The translations under genes were made by a program, and so were the position numbers. The notes below the pieces were generated by a model that made no database searches, was not told the origin of the DNA, and worked only from the letters and a program-made list of their open reading frames with translations. From Oscillospiraceae bacterium (lineage in GTDB: Bacteria; Bacillota; Clostridia; Oscillospirales; CAG-272), in assembly GCA_015064085.1 (NCBI GenBank), contig SVSX01000006.1:1-59865 (forward strand): a DNA stretch of 59,865 nt, read 5' to 3'. This document shows, one piece after another, positions 21,062 to 29,949 of this stretch. The number at the start of each line of letters is the position of its first letter. Position 1 is the stretch's first letter.

Positions 21062-21913
21062 ATGGCAAAGATAATAGACGGAAAGGCTATTTCGGCGCAG
21101 ATACGCGCTGAGATAAAGGAAGAGACGGCTGCCTTCGCTAAGGAGACGGGAATTACCCCCGGACTTGCGGTTATTATTGTGGGAACAGACCCCGCATCGC
21201 AGGTCTACGTGAGAAATAAGCGCAGAGCCTGTGACGAGGTGGGATTCTATTCCGAGTCCTATGAGCTTCCCGAGGAGACGACAATGGAGGAGCTTATCGC
21301 CCTTGTTGACAAGCTAAACGGGGACGAAAAAATACACGGCATCCTTTGTCAGCTGCCCCTGCCGAAGCATCTCGACGAAAAGGAGATAATCAACAGGATC
21401 TCTCCCGAAAAGGACGTTGATGCCTTCCACCCCGTAAACGTTGGAAAGATAATGATAGGTGATTATGATTTTCTGCCCTGTACACCCGCGGGAGTTATGC
21501 AGCTCATAAAGCGCAGCGGCATTGAGGTAGCGGGTAAGGAATGTGTTGTTGTCGGACGATCGAATATTGTCGGAAAGCCTCAGGCAATGCTTCTGCTTCA
21601 CGCAAACGGAACTGTCACCGTTTGTCACAGCCGGACAAAGGATCTGGCGGAGGTCTGCCGCAGAGCCGATATTCTTGTGGCGGCTATAGGAAAGGCTGAC
21701 TTTTTCACGGGAGATATGGTGAAGGAGGGTGCTGTGGTCATCGACGTCGGAATGAACAGACGCGCTGACGGAAAGCTGACGGGAGACGTCGATTTCGCCT
21801 CGGTAGAGCCCAAGGCATCATATATCACCCCTGTTCCCGGCGGTGTCGGTCCTATGACGATAACGATGCTTATGCAGAATACTCTCACGGCGGCAAAGAG
21901 AAGAGTTCGCTGA
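21062..21913 (+). CDS. folD: Bifunctional methylene-THF dehydrogenase/methenyl-THF cyclohydrolase
   Basis: A 283-aa cytosolic enzyme of one-carbon metabolism. Catalytic segment SQVYVRNKRRACDEVG carries the conserved Tyr and Lys; CTPAGVM, VVVGRSNIVGKP (NADP site) and PGGVGPMTITML are all intact. The ATG begins 1 bp after the lgt stop and its ribosome binding site (GAGGAGG) lies inside the end of lgt, so the genes are coupled. A terminator closes the operon. Confidence 0.97.
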   Translation: MAKIIDGKAISAQIRAEIKEETAAFAKETGITPGLAVIIVGTDPASQVYVRNKRRACDEVGFYSESYELPEETTMEELIALVDKLNGDEKIHGILCQLPLPKHLDEKEIINRISPEKDVDAFHPVNVGKIMIGDYDFLPCTPAGVMQLIKRSGIEVAGKECVVVGRSNIVGKPQAMLLLHANGTVTVCHSRTKDLAEVCRRADILVAAIGKADFFTGDMVKEGAVVIDVGMNRRADGKLTGDVDFASVEPKASYITPVPGGVGPMTITMLMQNTLTAAKRRVR

Positions 21914-21922
21914 TATAAGAGC

Positions 21923-21963
21923 AATGGCTGTCTCAAATGTGATTTGAGACAGCCATTTTTTTG
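21923..21963. terminator. Terminator between folD and the convergent lipoprotein gene
   Basis: AATGGCTGTCTCAAAT / ATTTGAGACAGCCATT stem, 3-nt loop, then a T run. The first 14 bases of the arm recur exactly in another terminator at 45783-45818. Confidence 0.9.
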
Positions 21964-21967
21964 CTTT

Positions 21968-23290
21968 TTATTTTTTTACCATATCATCAAATACCGTAAT
22001 AAGATCTCCGTTATAGAGTCGGCAGCTTATCTGCAGACGGCAGGAGGGCTTCGCGTAATATGCGAGCATATTTCTCACCGTCGTGTCATTCAGCGAGACG
22101 CTGTAGGAGGTATGCGTTAGACTTCTTATTGCGTGGGTGCGAAGTGTCGCTCCGCTTTCGTCAAGAAGTGAGACGAAAACGTCCGAGACGGTATAGTTAG
22201 CTATTACCTTTGAGGATAGTACCTCATTTACGGTTGCCGTTCCCGAGGTGAGAGTAGACGCGGCATAGGATGGGGCGACCGCCGATGGGTCGTGAAATTC
22301 CTTGAAGGTGAAGGGAATATATCCGCCCTTGTAAAGCTCGGCAAAGGAAGCCTTTATGTCGATGCCGCCCTCGGTATAGTAGACAGTTCCGTCGGACTGT
22401 GTGCGCATATACTTTTCGTTCTCCTTGTGCAAAAGCTGATCGCAATAAAGAACGTAGCTTTGTTCGCCGTCTATCGATCCGTCAGATCTTCTTACGACCA
22501 CGGGAGCGGCCGATATCATTCTCACGTGACCGTCATTTACGCAACCGTCGGCAATTCCCATAAGAGCGTAAGACTCGTACATTACCTGCTCACCGTTTGC
22601 TTTAGCCACGTGTGAGCAATCATAATCACCCTCAAATGCGTCCACATCCTTGGTGTGACGGTACGGACCTACGGGGATGTAGCCGTTTTTCGGTGTCAGA
22701 TCTCTGGTGTATCCGGGGGTAGCAGAGCTTACCACTCTTGACCAGGCGGCGCAGACACTGCTCGAGCAGACGTTTCCGAGGAGCTTGGGATCTTTTTTTA
22801 ATTCGGATATATCAAATACCCCTGTTTCGGGATCGTAAAATTCCGCCACTCTGTAAATATTCCCCGAGCCCGTGGTTATATAGGGTATTCCCGCGTAGAC
22901 CTTTCCTGCCTTTCTCGGAACCCAAACCTTCTGGCTTGTGACCTCGTATATGAAATTCTCATTTACCGTGTAGGCAAATGAACATTGAAGCTTCATAACG
23001 TCGAGACATATCTGACGAAGCTCGTCGGTGGTCATAGAGCGATCCGCCTTTGGAATGGCGTTGAGCTTTTCTATGAGCGATCTGTCCTCTACCACGGGTG
23101 TGGGCTTTGGATCTTCCTCCTTTTGCGGAGGGGGGCTTGGGAGAGTTGTTTGCTTGGTGGTCTCAGCCGATATTGACGATGATATAGTCGTGGTGGAGGC
23201 TGAGGGATCTTCCTTTTGACTGTGCGAAGCTTCGCAGGAGGGAAGTATAGCTATTGCCAGAAGGCAGATAAGGCACAATATTTTTTTCAT
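21968..23290 (-). CDS. Secreted lipoprotein with Cys/His peptidase-like domain
   Basis: A 440-aa protein with a lipoprotein signal (MKKILCLICLLAIAILPSC, lipid-anchored Cys19), then a Ser/Thr-rich linker to about residue 65. The core has a C-SSSVCAAWSR element and a downstream DGHVRM element, an arrangement like NlpC/P60 or CHAP amidases, with Cys and His as possible catalytic pair. The C-terminal 120 residues look like a beta-sandwich. I choose the ATG at 23290 over a GTG three codons earlier, because GGTGG lies 4 bp upstream. A role in cell-wall or peptide hydrolysis is plausible but not proven. Confidence 0.6.
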   Translation of the reverse strand: MKKILCLICLLAIAILPSCEASHSQKEDPSASTTTISSSISAETTKQTTLPSPPPQKEEDPKPTPVVEDRSLIEKLNAIPKADRSMTTDELRQICLDVMKLQCSFAYTVNENFIYEVTSQKVWVPRKAGKVYAGIPYITTGSGNIYRVAEFYDPETGVFDISELKKDPKLLGNVCSSSVCAAWSRVVSSATPGYTRDLTPKNGYIPVGPYRHTKDVDAFEGDYDCSHVAKANGEQVMYESYALMGIADGCVNDGHVRMISAAPVVVRRSDGSIDGEQSYVLYCDQLLHKENEKYMRTQSDGTVYYTEGGIDIKASFAELYKGGYIPFTFKEFHDPSAVAPSYAASTLTSGTATVNEVLSSKVIANYTVSDVFVSLLDESGATLRTHAIRSLTHTSYSVSLNDTTVRNMLAYYAKPSCRLQISCRLYNGDLITVFDDMVKK

Positions 23291-23329
23291 TTTAACCACC
23301 GTGTATTATTTTAGCTTTTTCGGTGAAGA

Positions 23330-25264
23330 TCAATTATCAAGCTTAAGGATCTTTTTATATTCAAGAACCTTCATAAAGAGACCGCCCTGAACAGTTCTGT
23401 TTCTGAAGCTTTTGATAATTCCGTCGCGGCTTCCGTGGTAGCTCTTGTGCTCACTTGTTATCGTGTAATACCAGTCGGTCATAGGAACACGTGAGGGGGT
23501 CACGTTGAAGGCGTTCCACATTGGAGCGACAAGCGCCTCAAAGTCCTCGCGCCTTTCGGCGAGGGTAGCCGTCCAAACGAGCCAGTCGCTCTTTGTGTAG
23601 GGCATTCTGTTGTCAAGGGGCAGACCGTAGGCATGCGCTCTCTTGCGGTAGCTTGCCACCTCGTTCTCGAGAACGTATTTCGGCATTATTTCTGTTCCGA
23701 AAAGCTTATCCCAGACGATATTGTACTTCATACTGAATGTATCGGGAGCATCAAAGGCGAGACGGTAGCTTCCGTCATCGTTCCTTGCGCGCTTTTCCCA
23801 ATCGAGAGCCATATCCTTTGCAAGATCGATATATTTTTTCTTGCTGTCCTCGTCGCCGTTCATACCGAGAATGATTCCGTAGCAGGCAATACCCATTATT
23901 GCCTTGAGGGAAAGGTTACAGTTGTGCGCGAGGTGACCCGCGAAGTCGTCGGTACAGAGCTGATTTGCGGGGTCGCGTCCGTTGTCTATAAGATATTTTA
24001 CCCAGCCCGAGAGAAGGTCTATATTTGAGATAGCAAAGCTTACGTCTCCCGTTGCTATGGCTGTTGTCGCCTCCATAACCAGCATATTTCCGCACTCTTC
24101 AACGGGCATCTGCTTCTCGTATTTGTCGGCGTGGTACATCTGACCGTTAATGAGGGGATATCTTCCCGCATCGTGGGGAGCAAAATCGTATTTCCAAGCC
24201 TCGGAGCGGGCGTATTTATATACGGGGCGCATCATAGCCTTGATAAGCTCGGGGTTATAAATAAGGAAGAGGGGAATAGAGGGGTAGCTTACGTCAACTG
24301 TTGCGGCGCAGCCGTTGGAGAAGCATTCCTTTGACACATAGATCAGCTCGCCCTCGTCATCAAGACAGAGCTTGTGAGCGGCGATCGTCTGTCTCATAGC
24401 GAGCTCGAGAAGCTCCGCGTATTTTTCGCCTCCCGCTCTTACAGCGTCAACAAAGAGCTTGTCGGCAAGGATCTCACAAAGGGCTACTACGTCGTCGTAG
24501 TCAGCAAGCGCAAGCTTTATCTCCTCCTCGATGCTTCTGCCAAAGCTCTTCCAATAAGCCTTTATCGGAGTGTGGAAATATTCAAGGGAATAAATATCGT
24601 CATATGAGAACGTGATGAGAGCATCGGGGGAGAGGACTGTGGAAAGAGACACGTAGGTCATCTCTCCGAGCTTTTCGGAGCATACCTCTGTTCCCGCTTC
24701 CTTTGCCGAAAGGTAGAAATAACCCCATTCGGCTCTGAGATCGTCGCCGTCGCGCTTTAACATCTGCTGATTTTTTCTGCTCATGCGGATATTAATGACA
24801 CCGTCCGCGGGTATTTTTTCGCATACCACCTCGTCGTCGCCTGCCTTGTCCATACAGATCTGCTCGGAGACCGATATCTTGATCGATACTTTATGATCTT
24901 TGCCGTCGAGTGCTTTATAAGCTGCCTTGAGGTAGCTTACGGGACGTGAGACGAGGTAAAGGTCCTCGGGATCAATGGGAGAGGTGAACTTAAGAGTAAG
25001 CTCAACTGTCTCATTTCTGAACTTATATTCGGTTGAGAAGGCGGAGCAGTTTACTGAGGTCTGCTTCATAGGTGGGATATCCTCGGCGGGAGCTTTTCCT
25101 ATGACGCGGAAAGGCGCTCCGTCGATAGTTACGACACCTGAAATTATCATCGGACTTGCCGTCCAGTGTACTGTATCACCGTCGGTGAGTATATCCTTGT
25201 CGGACCAAACACTGAAATTGGGGTCGACTGTTATAAGCGGATATGCGGGAGCTCTTAATTTCAT
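23330..25264 (-). CDS. GtaA-type (DUF4964/DUF5127/DUF4965/DUF1793) protein
   Basis: A 644-aa protein beginning MKLRAPAYPLITVDPNFSVWSD, the hallmark DUF4964 start, followed by a beta-rich region and an alpha/alpha-barrel-like part with NGQMYHADKYEKQMPVEECGNMLVM and RDPANQLCTDDFAGHLAHN. The family includes fungal glutaminase GtaA and many bacterial members linked to glycan utilisation; activity in Clostridia is untested. There is no signal peptide, so it is probably cytoplasmic. A consensus promoter lies upstream. Ribosome binding site GAGGTG supports the ATG at 25264. Confidence 0.85.
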   Translation of the reverse strand: MKLRAPAYPLITVDPNFSVWSDKDILTDGDTVHWTASPMIISGVVTIDGAPFRVIGKAPAEDIPPMKQTSVNCSAFSTEYKFRNETVELTLKFTSPIDPEDLYLVSRPVSYLKAAYKALDGKDHKVSIKISVSEQICMDKAGDDEVVCEKIPADGVINIRMSRKNQQMLKRDGDDLRAEWGYFYLSAKEAGTEVCSEKLGEMTYVSLSTVLSPDALITFSYDDIYSLEYFHTPIKAYWKSFGRSIEEEIKLALADYDDVVALCEILADKLFVDAVRAGGEKYAELLELAMRQTIAAHKLCLDDEGELIYVSKECFSNGCAATVDVSYPSIPLFLIYNPELIKAMMRPVYKYARSEAWKYDFAPHDAGRYPLINGQMYHADKYEKQMPVEECGNMLVMEATTAIATGDVSFAISNIDLLSGWVKYLIDNGRDPANQLCTDDFAGHLAHNCNLSLKAIMGIACYGIILGMNGDEDSKKKYIDLAKDMALDWEKRARNDDGSYRLAFDAPDTFSMKYNIVWDKLFGTEIMPKYVLENEVASYRKRAHAYGLPLDNRMPYTKSDWLVWTATLAERREDFEALVAPMWNAFNVTPSRVPMTDWYYTITSEHKSYHGSRDGIIKSFRNRTVQGGLFMKVLEYKKILKLDN

Positions 25265-25300
25265 AATAGACACCTCGTTATTTATAATTTCTTTACGAAA

Positions 25301-25329
25301 ATTATAACAGTATTTGTGTTTCTTGTCAA
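25301..25329 (-). promoter_or_regulatory. Consensus promoter of the GtaA-type gene
   Basis: Minus strand TTGACA (25324-25329), 17-bp spacer, TATAAT (25301-25306). Confidence 0.85.
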
Positions 25330-25389
25330 ATGCTTTTATAAAAATAGCCTATTTTTTACCCGAAAAATGCTCCTTACGGGCAGTTTTTC

Positions 25390-25418
25390 TTGACAAGAAA
25401 GTAAATATAAAGTATAAT
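25390..25418 (+). promoter_or_regulatory. Consensus promoter of the 2H phosphoesterase-hflX-yigZ run
   Basis: TTGACA (25390-25395), 17-bp spacer, TATAAT (25413-25418). It diverges from the minus-strand promoter at 25301-25329. Confidence 0.85.
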
Positions 25419-25483
25419 ATCTATGGATGATACAAATTCAGAGATAAGTCTGATAAAAATATTTATCTAAAGGAAACGGTGAA

Positions 25484-26155
25484 ATGACGTACGGAAAGTC
25501 TATCGGTAAGAAATTTTATGAGGACGGTTCGGTGAGAAGGTATCCCGGCAATACTATCATAGCCAACATCCCGAGAGACAGCGAGGCTCAGCGTATTATG
25601 GTAGAGCTCAAGCGGATGGTGATAGATTCGGGGCTCGGTGATAATTATATATTTCTTCCCGAGGACAGCTACCATATGACGGTCATTCGCGGAGTGAACG
25701 ATCAGGTGAGACGGGAGGGCTTTTGGCCCGACACATTGGCAAAAGACTCGTCTATGAGCGAGGTGGACGATCATATTGTTTCGGCGGTCGAGTCGGTGGG
25801 AATGCTCGGACGGGTGAGGATGAGATTTTCCGAGATGTATCACGGAGGCTCTGCGTTGGTGGCTCTTCTTGAACCCTACGACAGTGACGAGGAAAGAAAG
25901 CTTCGTGGCTTCAGGAATGCTGTGGCGGAGGCAATAGGTCTGTTTCTCCCAAAGCACGATGAATATAAGTATCACGTCTCACTGGCGTACATTCGTATAG
26001 TGCCAGAGGGGGACGATCGTGTGAGGCTTGATGATCTTATGGGAAGAATGAATGAGCTTTTGAGAACACAGTCAGCCTTTGAAACAGAAGAGCCATTTGT
26101 GGCATTTTATGACGATATGCTGAGGTTTTCCCCTCAGCGTATTCCAAGAAATTGA
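25484..26155 (+). CDS. 2H phosphoesterase-like protein (DUF1868)
   Basis: A 223-aa cytosolic protein with the two His-hydrophobic-Thr/Ser motifs of the 2H superfamily: HMTVI (about 66-70) and HVSLAY (about 164-169). The beginning GKKFYEDGSVRRYPGNTII is typical of DUF1868. The family cleaves or ligates 2',3'-cyclic phosphates or related nucleotides; the specific substrate is unknown. It is followed at once by hflX. Confidence 0.85.
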   Translation: MTYGKSIGKKFYEDGSVRRYPGNTIIANIPRDSEAQRIMVELKRMVIDSGLGDNYIFLPEDSYHMTVIRGVNDQVRREGFWPDTLAKDSSMSEVDDHIVSAVESVGMLGRVRMRFSEMYHGGSALVALLEPYDSDEERKLRGFRNAVAEAIGLFLPKHDEYKYHVSLAYIRIVPEGDDRVRLDDLMGRMNELLRTQSAFETEEPFVAFYDDMLRFSPQRIPRN

Positions 26156-26166
26156 ACGGAGAATTT

Positions 26167-27471
26167 ATGGATATAAGTGAAAAAATTCCCGACAGAGCGG
26201 TGCTTGTCGGTATTGTCGGACGAGGAGAGAGTGAAGAGGAGCTTATGCTCAGCCTTGATGAGCTTGAACGACTCCTTGACACGGCGGGGGGAGAGGCTAT
26301 AGCAAGGCTGACTCAGAACAAGGATACTCCCGACCCGAGAACACTGATAGGAAGCGGAAAGGCTTCCGAGCTTGCGTATATCTGCGCTTGTAATAACGCG
26401 AATCTTGTGGTCTTTGACTGCGATCTCTCTCCATCGCAGATAAGAAATATCGAGGAAATTGTCGGTGACGAGGTGAGAGTTATAGACCGCTCTATGCTTA
26501 TTCTCGATATTTTCGCTCTTCACGCGGTAAGCGGAGAGGGAAAGATACAGGTCGAGCTGGCTCAGCTCAAATATACCGCGCCGAGACTTGTGGGACACGG
26601 AAACGATATGTCGAGGCTCGGCGGCGGAATAGGTACGCGCGGACCCGGAGAATCCAAGCTTGAGTCGGACAGAAGGCATATGCACAGAAGGATACATGCT
26701 CTTGAGGAGCAGATAGCCGAAATGGAGAAGAATCGCTCGACTATGAGAGCTTCACGTGACAGAAGCGGTATTACAAAGGTGGCTATAGTCGGTTATACCA
26801 ACGCGGGAAAATCTACCCTTCTTAACCGACTTACCGATGCGGGGATCCTTGCTGAGGATAAGCTTTTCGCGACACTTGACCCCACCACAAGAAAATACGA
26901 GCTGCCCTCCGGTGAAAAAATACTTCTCACCGATACGGTAGGCTTTATAAATAAGCTCCCGCACCATTTGGTGAGCGCCTTTCGCTCGACCCTTGAGGAG
27001 GCTTGCTATGCCGATGCGCTGATGATAATAATCGACGCATCCGACCCCGAGTTCAGAACCAGACTCAAGGTCACGGAGGATCTGCTCTGCGAGCTGGGAG
27101 CTGGAGGTAAGCCCACACTATACGTCTTTAATAAGTGTGATCTCGGTGTGGCTGAGCTCGGAGGAGTGGGAAGAGAAGCGGGAGCTGATAATATCGTATA
27201 TATTTCGGCTAAGACAGGTCAGGGTATAGATCTTCTGGCGTCAAAGCTTGACGGGATAGTGTCGGACGGCAAAAGACGTATTACCTATCACGTGCCGAAC
27301 AGCGACACGGGGGCACTGAATACCCTTTATAAATACGCTACCGTTGAGGATGTGGAATACGGAGCGGAATATATCACCGCGGTAGCTCTTGCCGATGCCA
27401 GGGCAAGGGGAATGATGAGGAAATACGCGGTGGACGATGAAATTGTGAATGACGAGGAAGATTTTGATTGA
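26167..27471 (+). CDS. hflX: Ribosome-associated GTPase HflX
   Basis: A 434-aa protein with the HflX N-terminal domain (LTQNKDTPDPRTLIGSGK, GPGESKLESDRR) and a GTPase domain: G1 GYTNAGKST, G3 DTVGFI, G4 NKCD. It splits stalled ribosomes after stress. Start chosen at the ATG behind a GGAG site; the frame opens 15 bp earlier at a TTG overlapping the previous stop. The next gene overlaps its stop. Confidence 0.95.
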   Translation: MDISEKIPDRAVLVGIVGRGESEEELMLSLDELERLLDTAGGEAIARLTQNKDTPDPRTLIGSGKASELAYICACNNANLVVFDCDLSPSQIRNIEEIVGDEVRVIDRSMLILDIFALHAVSGEGKIQVELAQLKYTAPRLVGHGNDMSRLGGGIGTRGPGESKLESDRRHMHRRIHALEEQIAEMEKNRSTMRASRDRSGITKVAIVGYTNAGKSTLLNRLTDAGILAEDKLFATLDPTTRKYELPSGEKILLTDTVGFINKLPHHLVSAFRSTLEEACYADALMIIIDASDPEFRTRLKVTEDLLCELGAGGKPTLYVFNKCDLGVAELGGVGREAGADNIVYISAKTGQGIDLLASKLDGIVSDGKRRITYHVPNSDTGALNTLYKYATVEDVEYGAEYITAVALADARARGMMRKYAVDDEIVNDEEDFD

Positions 27472-28097
27472 GTGACAAGAATTATTTTGTGACGGTGAGC
27501 CGAGAGGCGTCTGCTGACTTTGAGGAAAAAAGATCGGTATTCATCGGTCACGCGAAGCCTGTTTCCTCGGCGGAGGAGGCAATGGAGTTTGTTAAAGAGA
27601 AAAAGAAGGAATATTCGGATGCGACTCACAACGTGTTCGCTTATCTGCTTGAGGGCGGACGGGTCGCCAAGTATTCCGATGACGGCGAGCCTCAGGGAAC
27701 AGCGGGCGTGCCTGTTCTCGACACCCTAAGAAAGAGCGAGGTCGACGGAGTCTGCGTTGTGGTGACAAGATATTTCGGAGGCACACTTCTTGGGGCGGGA
27801 GGACTTGTCCGTGCCTATTCCCACGCCGCAAAGATCGCGCTCGACGCGGCGGTGATAGTTAAATACGAAAAATATGAGGTGTTTTCGCTCACCTGCGGTT
27901 ATTCGGAGTATCAAAAAATACTTCCCGTTCTCAGCGCGAACTCTGCCGTTGTGGACGAGACCCTGTTTGAGGCTGACGTGAAGGTGATCTTTGCTCTAAA
28001 GCTTGGGGTTATCGATAAGCTTGCTCCAAAGATATCCGAGATAACCTTTGGAAAATATTTGCCTCTTAAGGAGGGAGAAAGATTTGATTACAGATAA
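27468..28097 (+). CDS. YigZ/IMPACT family protein
   Basis: A 209-aa protein with the UPF0029 core DATHNVFAYLL...YSDDGEPQGTAG and VVVTRYFGGTLLGAGGLVRAY, and a C-terminal ferredoxin-like domain (YSEYQKILPVL). It starts with TTG overlapping the hflX stop (TTGA), so translation is probably coupled. The function of the family is uncertain: the eukaryotic relative IMPACT acts in translation control. Confidence 0.9.
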   Translation: MSDKNYFVTVSREASADFEEKRSVFIGHAKPVSSAEEAMEFVKEKKKEYSDATHNVFAYLLEGGRVAKYSDDGEPQGTAGVPVLDTLRKSEVDGVCVVVTRYFGGTLLGAGGLVRAYSHAAKIALDAAVIVKYEKYEVFSLTCGYSEYQKILPVLSANSAVVDETLFEADVKVIFALKLGVIDKLAPKISEITFGKYLPLKEGERFDYR

Positions 28098-29619
28098 GAT
28101 GAGAAAAGTAACGATATTTGCAATTTTTATTTTAATTATTGCGCTAACAATCTGTTCTTGCTCTAAAAAGAATGATGATTTATACAATAATGTGTTCACT
28201 GACAACGGTGAACATCACCACGAGCATACCGTTAAACACTATAGGATCATAATCCCGAATGATTGCGATGCCGCCCTTTATGAAAAGGCGATGGAGCTGA
28301 GAAAGTTGATTGCCGATAAGACCGAAACATCAACACTTCTGCTGAGAGAACACGATGCAGAAAATACGTCAAAAGCAGAAGGAACACGTGACGTCTTGGT
28401 GGGATTTCTCGAAAGACAGGAGAGCAAATCTGTGATGAAAAATTATAAATATAATGATTACGGATATTGCTATAAAGACGGAGCTGCTATAATTGCAGGT
28501 GTTTCGAATTCGGCGTCAATAAAGGCGATTGAAAAATTCTGCGAGGATGTACTCCCTTATTCGAGCTGTGATATGCTTATGGATCAAAGTGCGGAATTTT
28601 ATCATAAAGATTCCTATCCCATAAATCAGATAAAGCTTTGCGGATTTGAGCTTTCCGAATATTCTGTGGTCTATCCGCTCGGAGACGACAGCGCCCATTC
28701 CGAGGCGATAAAGCTCAGAGATACGATAGCTGCCCGATCGGGATACTATATGAGGGTCTATTCCGACTCGGATGTCCGTGAGGGCACTCGTGCTATAAAT
28801 ATTGGAAGAACGAAGCTGAACCGAGGTTACACTGTGAATTGCCCGTCGAACGAATTTTGTATTTCGTCGTATTCGGGCGGGGTCGGAATATACTATAACG
28901 GTGAATATTCTCTTGAGGCGGCTTGCGAGAATATGCTTTCGCTTTTATCATCTCCGAGCACAGATGGAAACGTCGACCTTGCTCTTAGCACCGAGATCCA
29001 CGGCGGTATAATCAACAAGGAAATGAAGTTTCTGAACGTTGAAGCCAAGAAGGATGAGCTTCTTGTGAATGAGATCATCGAGATTACTTCACAAATAAAG
29101 AGTCTCTCTCCCAATCTGATCAGACTTTACGGATATGACAGCAAGACGGCGGGGCTTATATGTGATAATATCGGTGCGGATTATCTGAAATTTTACAACG
29201 CCGAGAGCAAGGTGTGTTACGTTTACAGAAGAAACTTTTTCGGGAGAGTGAGCGTAAAGACGGAAAATATAGATGGCGCGACCATTGTTTCGGCGGACTT
29301 TAACTATTCCGATAATTCGGCAACTGTCAATCTTTTTGAGATCGTCGCCGAGAACGGCACGAATAAGAGGATCGCGGAGCTTGCTGCGGAACATTTGAAC
29401 GGTATTTCTCCCAAGTCGGCTATTATCTTTGAAAATTTTGAGGGAGATGCCGACACGGTGTTTGACGATAAGCTTGTCTCTGAGGAGCGAATTTTTAACA
29501 TCAACGATCTCGCGTTTTATGCTACGGACGGTGTATTTACAGCGGAAGATTACAAGATCTCACAAAATCATTTGGTGGTTTTAGAAAGCTTTTTTGTGCG
29601 ATTGTATAAAATCAAGTAA
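28084..29619 (+). CDS. Lipoprotein with two repeated domains and a degenerate EEP-like domain
   Basis: About 511 aa. The TTG at 28084 has AAGGAGG 7 bp upstream; the ATG at 28099 is an alternative with poor spacing. A lipoprotein signal (ALTICSC) leads to two related segments (YRIIIPNDCDAALYEKAMEL... and YSVVYPLGDDSAHSEAIKL...), a repeat of the substrate-binding-like domain found in front of some bacterial glycosidases. Residues from about 310 resemble an endonuclease/exonuclease/phosphatase domain in outline (MKFLNVEA, LSPNLIRLYGYD, VSADFNYSD), but the catalytic E of LQE, the GDFN and the final DH are absent. It directly precedes six intact EEP paralogues and may be a non-catalytic binding member. 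Confidence 0.55.
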   Translation: MITDKMRKVTIFAIFILIIALTICSCSKKNDDLYNNVFTDNGEHHHEHTVKHYRIIIPNDCDAALYEKAMELRKLIADKTETSTLLLREHDAENTSKAEGTRDVLVGFLERQESKSVMKNYKYNDYGYCYKDGAAIIAGVSNSASIKAIEKFCEDVLPYSSCDMLMDQSAEFYHKDSYPINQIKLCGFELSEYSVVYPLGDDSAHSEAIKLRDTIAARSGYYMRVYSDSDVREGTRAINIGRTKLNRGYTVNCPSNEFCISSYSGGVGIYYNGEYSLEAACENMLSLLSSPSTDGNVDLALSTEIHGGIINKEMKFLNVEAKKDELLVNEIIEITSQIKSLSPNLIRLYGYDSKTAGLICDNIGADYLKFYNAESKVCYVYRRNFFGRVSVKTENIDGATIVSADFNYSDNSATVNLFEIVAENGTNKRIAELAAEHLNGISPKSAIIFENFEGDADTVFDDKLVSEERIFNINDLAFYATDGVFTAEDYKISQNHLVVLESFFVRLYKIK

Positions 29620-29637
29620 TAATTATTGAGTGGATTT

Positions 29638-29690
29638 TGAACAAAATGAAGAGAATTTTGTACACATTTTTCTGAAAAATAGTGTATAAT
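29638..29690 (+). promoter_or_regulatory. Shared-type promoter P1 of the EEP cluster
   Basis: TGAACA (29638-29643), then TTGTACACATT from 29658, then TATAAT (29685-29690) preceded by TAGTG. TTGTAC and the -10 are exactly 21 bp apart, as at the three other EEP promoters. That spacing is too long for a normal -35, so the box is probably an activator or alternative recognition site. Confidence 0.7.
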
Positions 29691-29738
29691 ATACTAAATA
29701 TTTTCTGATGTAGCGTGTCTTGATAAACAAAAATTCAG

Positions 29739-29949
29739 TAAGGAGAAAAAATATGAAAAAGTTTTGGTCACTTTTGCTGTGCGTAGCGATGCTTTCGGCG
29801 ATCTTTGTAATACCCGCAAACGCAGTTACGCCCGCAAATATGTTTGAGGTCAGTGGCAGCAATATTCATCATTATTATATGGGTGAAGAGGCTGCTGTTG
29901 CTCCTGTGCAGAACGGTGTTATAGGAGCGAACGAATATTCGACGTCCAG
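29739..29949 (+). repeat. Near-identical block A, copy 1
   Basis: About 210 bp covering the ribosome binding site, signal peptide and first mature residues. It matches 32095-32305 with only a few substitutions, after which the two genes diverge abruptly. Confidence 0.85.
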
